This document shows positions 7,323 to 11,651 of a DNA stretch of 11,651 nucleotides, piece after piece (position 1 is the first letter of the stretch; each line of letters starts with the position of its first letter). The notes beneath the pieces were generated by a model, which saw only the letters and a list, made by a program, of their open reading frames with translations, ran no database searches and was not told the origin of the DNA. The position numbers were made by a program, and so were the translations under genes. Source of the stretch: Flavonifractor avistercoris (lineage in GTDB: Bacteria; Bacillota; Clostridia; Oscillospirales; Oscillospiraceae); assembly GCA_019119085.1 (NCBI GenBank), contig DWXT01000138.1:1-11651 (forward strand). The letters are read 5' to 3'.

Positions 7323-9161
7323 TCAGAAGCCCCCCGGGCCGCCGCCCATGCCGCTGGGCATCCCGCCGCCGCTGGGCATACTGGGCATGCCGCCGCCCAT
7401 GCCGCCGGGCATGCCGCCCATCAGGAAGCCGGTGTCGCCGGAGCTGGTGGTGGGGATGTAGACCACCGTGTCCCCCTCCTGCAGGCCGGAGGTGATCTCA
7501 ATGTAGTTGCCATCGCTGACGCCGGTGGTCACCGGGATGGAGACGTACTCCTCCCCGCCGGCGTCCGCCGCCCCGCTCTCGGGGAGCTCCATGTCCTCGG
7601 GGAGTTCCATATCCTCGGGCAGCCCCATGTCCTCCGGGGTACCCGTGGCCTCCGGGGCGCCGTCCGTCCCGTCCTGGGTGCCGGCGGCGTTGGCGGCGCT
7701 GGGGGAGTCGGCGGTGAGCAGCACCGTGTCCCCCCGGTTGAGGGCGGCGGCGGGGATGGCCAGCACGTCCTCGGCGCTGTCCAGGGTGATGGTGGCGTCC
7801 ACGCTCATGCCGGGCAGCAGCCCGTCGGTCTCGTCGATGCGGATGGTCACGGGGTAGGTGGTGGCGCTGCCGGAGGAGGTGCCCGCCACGCTGACCTTGG
7901 TGACCACGCCCTCATAGGTGGTGTCCTCCACCGCGTCGGCGGTGACGGCCACGGTCTGCCCCACCTGGATGTTGGCGATGTCCAGCTCATCCACGCTGAG
8001 GGTCATGGTCAGGTAGGACAGGTCGTAGATGGTGCACAGCACCTGGTTGGCCTCGGTGATCTCGCCGGCGTTGTAGTATTTGTCCACGATGGTGCCGGTG
8101 ATGGGGGCGGTGACGGTGTAGTCGTCCAGCTGCTCGGTCTGCTTTTCATAGGAGATCTGGGCGTTGCGCAGGCTCTCCTGGGCGCTCTGCACCTGGTCGG
8201 AGAGCTCCTCGCTGGTGAGCTGGAGGAGGGTCTGCCCCTTGCTTACCCGGTCCCCCTCGGCCACGGAGATGGAGGACACGGTGCCCGCCACATCGGCGGT
8301 GACGGTGGCCTCGCCGGCGTAGGCGAAGGTGCCGCCGGAGCTGCTGCCCACCCCGTTGACCGTGGCGGAGGCGGACTGGCTGGTGGACAGGCCGCCGGGG
8401 TTGGATACGTCAATGGTCACATTGCGCACGATCATGTTGCCGGTGAGCACCTCGGTGTTGCCCGAGATCTCGCTGACCGTGCCGGTGAGGGTCTCAAAGG
8501 TGGAGTCCAGGGTCACCGTGGCGCTCTGGCCCACGTAGAAGCCCGCCGTGTCGTCGGCGGGGAAGGGCACCGTGAGCTCCATGGTGTCCGAGTCCCGGAT
8601 GGTGGCTACCTGCTGCCCGGCGGTCACCTCGTCCCCCACCTCCACGTCCAGGGTGTAGATCCGCCCGGCGGTGTCGGCGGTGACGGTGAGATCCTCCAGG
8701 CTCTCCACCGTGTTCTGATAGCTGCGCTCCGACTGGTTGAGGGAGATCTGGGCCTGCTCCAGGGAGTTGGCCGCGTCGGAGTCGTCGATGGTGTAGAGCA
8801 CCGTGCCCTCCTCCACCTGATCCCCCTCCTCAAAGTCGGCGGTGAGGATGGTGCCCTCCAGCAGGGTGGTCACCGAGTAGGAGTCCGCCGCCTCCAGGGT
8901 GCCGCTGCCGGTGATGGTGGAGGTGATGGTGCGCCGCTCCACCTGGGCGGTGGTATAGGCGCTGTCCGCGGCGGCGGCGGTGTTCTGGCTGCCGCCCAGG
9001 AAGTACCAGCCCCCGCCGCCGGCGATGGCCAGCACCACCGCCAGGGCGATCAGCCGCTTCACCGGAATCCTGCGCCGCTTCCTGGGCGGGGCGCCGTCAA
9101 CCGCCGCCAGGGCGCCCTCCGCCGCCTTCCCGCGCTTCCACTGCAATTTCATATCGTTCAT
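7323..9161 (-). CDS. HlyD/MacA-type membrane-fusion adaptor with duplicated core
   Basis: This 612-residue adaptor is long for the family (commonly 350-450). It has a basic cytoplasmic N-terminus (PRKRRRIPVKR) and one membrane anchor near 37-55. Two successive barrel-sandwich/hairpin/beta-barrel modules follow: the first at about 98-235 (GTILTADFEEGDQVEEGTVL, hairpin 130-155, second half TADTAGRIYTLDVEVGDEV), the second at about 288-460 (AGTVSSISVAEGDRVSKGQT, hairpin 316-346, TAPITGTIVDKYYNAGE). A membrane-proximal domain at about 463-575 is interrupted by an acidic Pro-Glu-Asp-Met stretch (484-538). The tail (582-612) consists mostly of Gly, Met, Pro and Ser. The ATG at 9161 follows AGGAAAGGACGG; the frame stays open upstream, but that extension runs through a terminator and another gene. 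It is first in the exporter operon. Adaptors of this class link the ABC permease to the outside; the substrate is unknown. Confidence 0.93.
   Translation of the reverse strand: MNDMKLQWKRGKAAEGALAAVDGAPPRKRRRIPVKRLIALAVVLAIAGGGGWYFLGGSQNTAAAADSAYTTAQVERRTITSTITGSGTLEAADSYSVTTLLEGTILTADFEEGDQVEEGTVLYTIDDSDAANSLEQAQISLNQSERSYQNTVESLEDLTVTADTAGRIYTLDVEVGDEVTAGQQVATIRDSDTMELTVPFPADDTAGFYVGQSATVTLDSTFETLTGTVSEISGNTEVLTGNMIVRNVTIDVSNPGGLSTSQSASATVNGVGSSSGGTFAYAGEATVTADVAGTVSSISVAEGDRVSKGQTLLQLTSEELSDQVQSAQESLRNAQISYEKQTEQLDDYTVTAPITGTIVDKYYNAGEITEANQVLCTIYDLSYLTMTLSVDELDIANIQVGQTVAVTADAVEDTTYEGVVTKVSVAGTSSGSATTYPVTIRIDETDGLLPGMSVDATITLDSAEDVLAIPAAALNRGDTVLLTADSPSAANAAGTQDGTDGAPEATGTPEDMGLPEDMELPEDMELPESGAADAGGEEYVSIPVTTGVSDGNYIEITSGLQEGDTVVYIPTTSSGDTGFLMGGMPGGMGGGMPSMPSGGGMPSGMGGGPGGF
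7579..7632 (-). repeat. Three tandem 18-bp repeats inside the adaptor gene
   Basis: Three consecutive 18-base units (7579-7596, 7597-7614, 7615-7632) differ at a few positions and encode the acidic hexapeptide LPEDM plus Glu or Gly (residues about 510-528 of the adaptor). The period is a multiple of three, so copy-number change would keep the frame. They lie in a loop inserted in the membrane-proximal domain. Confidence 0.8.
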
Positions 9162-9190
9162 CCGTCCTTTCCTGAAACGGGTTTCTGGTT

Positions 9191-9207
9191 CGGTACCTAT
9201 TGTACCG
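9191..9207. promoter_or_regulatory. Palindrome overlapping the -10 of the exporter promoter
   Basis: CGGTAC (9191-9196) and GTACCG (9202-9207) form a perfect 6-bp inverted repeat with a 5-base spacer. It covers the candidate -10 hexamer at 9199-9204. This is the position of a repressor site, but no repressor is identified. The alternative is a small hairpin at the start of the leader RNA. Confidence 0.4.
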
Positions 9208-9227
9208 GCGGAAGGTGAACATTCCCG
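9199..9227 (-). promoter_or_regulatory. Candidate promoter of the exporter operon
   Basis: On the minus strand a good -10 hexamer TACAAT (9204-9199) lies 37 bases before the adaptor start codon. At 17-bp spacing the -35 position reads CGGGAA (9227-9222), which is poor. A good -10 with a weak -35 and a direct repeat just upstream is typical of a promoter that needs an activator. Confidence 0.55.
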
Positions 9228-9235
9228 GCGGAAAA

Positions 9236-9254
9236 TCGAAACAAACTCGAAACA
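9236..9254 (-). promoter_or_regulatory. Direct repeat, candidate response-regulator binding site
   Basis: On the minus strand TGTTTCGA occurs twice without mismatch (9254-9247 and 9243-9236), with starts 11 bases apart, one helical turn. Tandem half-sites at this period are what dimers of OmpR/PhoB-class regulators bind. The site ends about 8 bases upstream of the weak -35 of the exporter promoter. The OmpR-class regulator encoded 60 bases away is the obvious candidate to bind it. The geometry is seen directly; the binding is inferred. Confidence 0.55.
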
Positions 9255-9269
9255 GCCGCCAAACAATGG

Positions 9270-9310
9270 AAAAACAAAGCAGGGGGCGCCGCGTCTGCGG
9301 CGCCCCCTGC
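9270..9310 (-). terminator. Strong intrinsic terminator of the two-component operon
   Basis: A perfect 14-bp G+C-rich stem (9297-9310 with 9279-9292) closes on a 4-base loop and is followed on the minus strand by TTTGTTTTT (9278-9270). It lies 2 bases after the response regulator stop codon. It should insulate the exporter operon from the two-component genes, so the exporter depends on its own promoter. Confidence 0.92.
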
Positions 9311-9312
9311 GC

Positions 9313-10008
9313 TCAGGGACGGTTGAGGCGGTAGCCCGGCCCCCATACTGTCTCGATGATCCTCGGGTTGGAGGGATCGTCCTCGATCTTGTCCCGGATG
9401 CGGCCGATGTGGACGGTGACGGTGGCGCTGTCCCCCAGGTAGTCATAGCCCCAGATGGCCTCGAACAGCTGCTCCTTGGAGAAGACGATGTTGGGGTTCT
9501 CCGCCAGGAATTTCAGCAGCTCAAACTCCCGGTTGGGCAGGCGCAGCTCCCGCTCTCCCTTGTACACCTTCCAGCTCCGGGGGAGGATGGTCAGCTCCCC
9601 CACCGTGATGCGCTCCACATCCTGGGCCCTGCCGGCCCCCACCAGCCGGTCGTAGCGGTTCAGGTGAGCCTTCACCCGGGCCACCAGCTCCGCCGGGTCG
9701 AAGGGCTTGGCGATGTAGTCGTCCGCCCCCAGGCCCAGGCCGCGGATCTTGTCCACCGAGTCGGTGCGGGCGGTGACCATGAGGATGGGCACGTCGATCT
9801 TGTCCCGCAGCTGGCGGCAGATGTCGTAGCCGTCCCGCCCGGGCAGCATCACGTCCAGCAGGATCAGATCGTACTCGCCGGACAGGGCGGCGGCTGCCGC
9901 CGCGTCCCCATCGGCAGCCAGGCCGGTGGAAAAGCCGGCGATCTCCAGATAGTCCCGCTCCAGCATGGCGATGTCGTTGTCGTCCTCCACAATCAGAATC
10001 TTACGCAT
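9313..10008 (-). CDS. OmpR/PhoB-family response regulator
   Basis: This 231-residue regulator has an N-terminal receiver domain (1-118) with the acidic pair D9-D10, the phosphorylated aspartate D52 in LILLDVMLPG, the switch threonine T79 and lysine K101 in AKPFD. A C-terminal winged helix (about 134-229) has the family's LPNREFELLKFLAENPN start and the recognition region ATVTVHIGRIRDKIE. The ATG at 10008 is chosen over an ATG at 10041 because it begins the canonical MRKILIVEDD and has GAGGAGG 6 bases ahead. It overlaps the kinase gene stop by 8 bp. Phosphorylated by the kinase encoded upstream, it probably activates the exporter operon, given the direct repeat at 9236-9254. Confidence 0.96.
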   Translation of the reverse strand: MRKILIVEDDNDIAMLERDYLEIAGFSTGLAADGDAAAAAALSGEYDLILLDVMLPGRDGYDICRQLRDKIDVPILMVTARTDSVDKIRGLGLGADDYIAKPFDPAELVARVKAHLNRYDRLVGAGRAQDVERITVGELTILPRSWKVYKGERELRLPNREFELLKFLAENPNIVFSKEQLFEAIWGYDYLGDSATVTVHIGRIRDKIEDDPSNPRIIETVWGPGYRLNRP

Positions 10009-11416
10009 ACAGCTCCTCCTCACAGGGCAGAGAGATCTCAAACACCAGCCCGCCGTCGTTCCAGGCCGTCACCGTGCCGCCGTGGGCCTCCACGATGTGC
10101 CTGACGATGTAAAGGCCCAGGCCGCTGCCCTCGCCGTTTTTTCCGCTGCGGGAGGCGTCCCCCCGCCAGAACTGCTCAAACAGGTGGGGCAGCTGCTCCT
10201 CCGGCACGCCCCGGCCGTTGTCCGCAAAGCGCAGCCGCTCCGTGCCTCCCCCCCGCCAGACGGTGAGGGTGAGCACCAGGGGCTCCGCCCCGGCGTAGCG
10301 CAGGGCGTTGTCCGTCAGATTGGCCAGCACCCGGCCCATCTGCCCGGTGTCCATGCGCACCGGGTGGGGGGCGGGCGCGCCCCGGAGGACAAACCGGCCG
10401 CCCCGCTGTGCCAGCTCCCCCTCCGTGCCGCGAATATAATCCCGGACAAACTCCCCCAGATCCGCCCGCACGGGGGATATGGGCAGGCTGCCCGTCTCCA
10501 TCCGGGAGAAGTCGAACAGCCGCTGGAGCAGCACCTCCATATCACAGGCCTTCCGATAGGCGATGTCCACGTACTGCGCCCGTTTTTCCTCCGTGCTGGC
10601 CACCCCGTCCCGCAGGCCCTTGAGGTACCCCTGCACCGAGGTGAGCGGGGTGCGCAGATCGTGGGAGATGCCCGCCACCAGGTCGGTGCGGGCCCGCTCG
10701 TAGGCGGCGTTTTTCTCCCGCTCCTCCAGCAGGTGGCGCTGCATCTGCTCAAAGGCGGCGCACACAGCGGTGAACTCGTCCTGCCCGCCGTAGCCCACCG
10801 GCCGGGTGTAGTCCCCCGCCTCCACCCGCCGGGCGGCGTCCGCCAGGGCGTTCACCGGGCGCATGATGTGCTTCACCTGAAAGTGGGTGGATATCAGGCT
10901 GAGGGACACAATGAGCAGGATGGCGGCGGCGCCGATGATCAGCAGGGAGAGCAGGGACGCCTCGGCCTGGGGCCGCTGCCGCCCGAAGAACTCCGGCAGA
11001 TCCGGGCGGCTCATGGCTACCAGGGTATAGCCGCCGGACTGGATCCCCACCAGCAGGGCCGCGCCGTTCCACATCTCCGCCGCCTCCCCCTCCGGCCAGG
11101 AGGCGGGAATCCCGCCGTGCCGGAGCAGGTCGCTCTGTAGAGGGCTCAGGGAGGAGAACACCTCCGCGCCGTCCCGAACCGCGTAGAGCTGATAGCCCAG
11201 CGCCTCCAGCTGCAGGTTCAGCTCCTGCCAGCCGCCGCTGTCCTCCCAGGACTCCAGCAGCTCCGCCGCCTGGGCGGCGCCGGGATCCTCCTCCGGCGGG
11301 GCCTGGCTGGTATAGTGGTCGCTCACCCGGCGGATCACCTCGCTGCTGATGAGCAGAAGGGCCACCAGCGCCAGCACCACCACAATGGTATTGGTTATAA
11401 AGATGCGCCGCTTCAT
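10001..11416 (-). CDS. Membrane sensor histidine kinase
   Basis: This 471-residue kinase has a membrane segment at 8-24, an outer sensor domain (about 28-152) with no recognised fold and few charged residues near its end, and a second membrane segment at 155-177. A HAMP linker follows (about 178-232), then the phosphorylated histidine H252 in AGISHDLRTPLTSVQGYLKG. The ATP-binding domain has the N box NLTDNALRYAG (N370), G1 box DNGRG (399-403), F box FEQFWRGD (413-420) and G2 box GEGSGLGLYI (428-437). ATG 11416 is preferred because GGGTGAT precedes it and a candidate promoter occupies 11446-11474; an upstream TTG at 11446 and an ATG at 11437 would lie in or right next to the -10 region. Its gene comes before the regulator gene, the less common order. 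The signal is unknown, but the linked exporter suggests an envelope-active compound. Confidence 0.95.
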   Translation of the reverse strand: MKRRIFITNTIVVVLALVALLLISSEVIRRVSDHYTSQAPPEEDPGAAQAAELLESWEDSGGWQELNLQLEALGYQLYAVRDGAEVFSSLSPLQSDLLRHGGIPASWPEGEAAEMWNGAALLVGIQSGGYTLVAMSRPDLPEFFGRQRPQAEASLLSLLIIGAAAILLIVSLSLISTHFQVKHIMRPVNALADAARRVEAGDYTRPVGYGGQDEFTAVCAAFEQMQRHLLEEREKNAAYERARTDLVAGISHDLRTPLTSVQGYLKGLRDGVASTEEKRAQYVDIAYRKACDMEVLLQRLFDFSRMETGSLPISPVRADLGEFVRDYIRGTEGELAQRGGRFVLRGAPAPHPVRMDTGQMGRVLANLTDNALRYAGAEPLVLTLTVWRGGGTERLRFADNGRGVPEEQLPHLFEQFWRGDASRSGKNGEGSGLGLYIVRHIVEAHGGTVTAWNDGGLVFEISLPCEEELYA

Positions 11417-11445
11417 TACAATCACCCACGATAGCATAGCGGGCA

Positions 11446-11474
11446 ATTGTAAACGCTTGGCTGAGATTTTCTAA
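11446..11474 (-). promoter_or_regulatory. Candidate promoter of the two-component operon
   Basis: On the minus strand TTAGAA (11474-11469) and TACAAT (11451-11446) are separated by exactly 17 bases. The surroundings are A+T rich, unlike the rest of the window. A start point near 11440 leaves a leader of about 25 bases before the kinase ATG at 11416. Confidence 0.55.
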
Positions 11475-11502
11475 ATTTTTTGCAAACTCCCGGAAAAGCC
11501 CG

Positions 11503-11530
11503 GGCCCCCGGGGCGGATGCCCCGGGGGCC
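11503..11530 (-). terminator. Hairpin terminator of the rightmost minus-strand gene
   Basis: GGCCCCCGGGGC (11503-11514) and GCCCCGGGGGCC (11519-11530) form a perfect 12-bp stem on a 4-base loop. On the minus strand it is followed by CGGGCTTTTCC, a short T run, and by a second small stem. It lies about 38 bases after the stop codon at 11569. Termination is probable, but the T tract is weak. Confidence 0.65.
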
Positions 11531-11568
11531 GCAGGTTGGGGAAATGCAGAGGGAGGGTGAGGGATTAA

Positions 11569-11651
11569 CTAACGAGCAGTACCAACGGTAATCGTAATGT
11601 CTGCTGTCACATCGCTGATTGTCCAGTTGGTATAGCCAGTGGCGCCGTCGC
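11569..11651 (-). CDS. C-terminal end of an unidentified, probably surface, protein
   Basis: Only the last 26 full codons before the TAG at 11571-11569 are inside the window. They read DGATGYTNWTISDV followed by TADITITVGTAR. The alternating Thr/Ile/Val pattern and the WTISDVTADITITV stretch resemble the end of a beta-sandwich repeat as seen in large secreted cell-wall proteins of Clostridia. The frame is followed by a terminator, which supports it being a real gene end. The family and function cannot be stated from this fragment. Confidence 0.6.
   Translation of the reverse strand, partial: DGATGYTNWTISDVTADITITVGTAR

Noticed and set aside
7287..9218. A 643-codon open frame on the plus strand, opposite the adaptor gene
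   Set aside because: It is the same kind of antisense shadow: a low-complexity Gly/Val/His protein with no motif, opposite a gene with clear family features.
9162..9446. N-terminal extension of the adaptor reading frame to 9446
   Set aside because: It would run through a strong terminator, the candidate promoter and the end of the response regulator gene; the ATG at 9161 has a ribosome binding site and a normal membrane-anchor start.
11417..11446. Longer kinase start at TTG 11446 or ATG 11437
   Set aside because: These starts coincide with or closely follow the candidate -10 element; ATG 11416 has GGGTGAT ahead of it and begins a typical basic-then-hydrophobic N-terminus.
1..11651. Search for CRISPR arrays, tRNA or rRNA genes, insertion sequences or phage genes
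   Set aside because: No regular spaced repeats, cloverleaf-like or rRNA-like segments, transposase motifs or terminal inverted repeats were seen by eye.

Overview
The window (11,651 bases, clearly G+C rich) looks like chromosome from a high-G+C gut Clostridia lineage, most likely an Oscillospiraceae member of the Flavonifractor/Lawsonibacter/Pseudoflavonifractor type. This is inferred from the gene repertoire (oleate hydratase, SLH-domain surface protein, split MacB-type exporter, ECF sigma factor with a polytopic membrane partner), Gram-positive style ribosome binding sites and intrinsic terminators. No similarity search was possible. There are no RNA genes, insertion sequences, CRISPR arrays or phage genes, and no stretch over 300 bases lacks a gene.

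Left end, plus strand: the 3' end of an oleate hydratase gene, a hairpin, then a MerR-family regulator with a good sigma-A type promoter and a strong intrinsic terminator. The gap between them holds a dyad that on the minus strand sits inside a 19-bp-spaced promoter-like element, the usual architecture of a MerR target.

Everything from 1246 to the right end is on the minus strand, so it is read from right to left. At the far right is the last 26 codons of an unidentified protein and a terminator. Next is a two-component system with the sensor kinase gene first (10001-11416) and an overlapping OmpR-type response regulator gene (9313-10008), closed by a strong intrinsic terminator. Then comes a promoter region with a perfect 8-bp direct repeat at 11-bp period, the geometry of an OmpR/PhoB-class binding site. 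It precedes a tightly packed four-gene operon: an HlyD/MacA-type adaptor with a duplicated core, an ABC ATPase, a MacB-type permease and a secreted SLH-domain protein. Gene junctions are 1 bp apart, overlapping by 4 bp, and about 20 bp apart. The likely model is that the kinase senses an envelope signal and the regulator switches on the efflux operon, whose last product is anchored on the cell surface. The operon ends in a terminator that can fold in two alternative ways.

The last minus-strand unit (3295 down to 1246) is an ECF sigma factor gene followed by an overlapping gene for a multi-pass membrane protein with a large outer domain, probably its anti-sigma factor. The points most worth following are the co-transcribed SLH protein with the exporter, the duplicated adaptor, the putative response-regulator box, the MerR-type minus-strand promoter and the unusual sigma partner.
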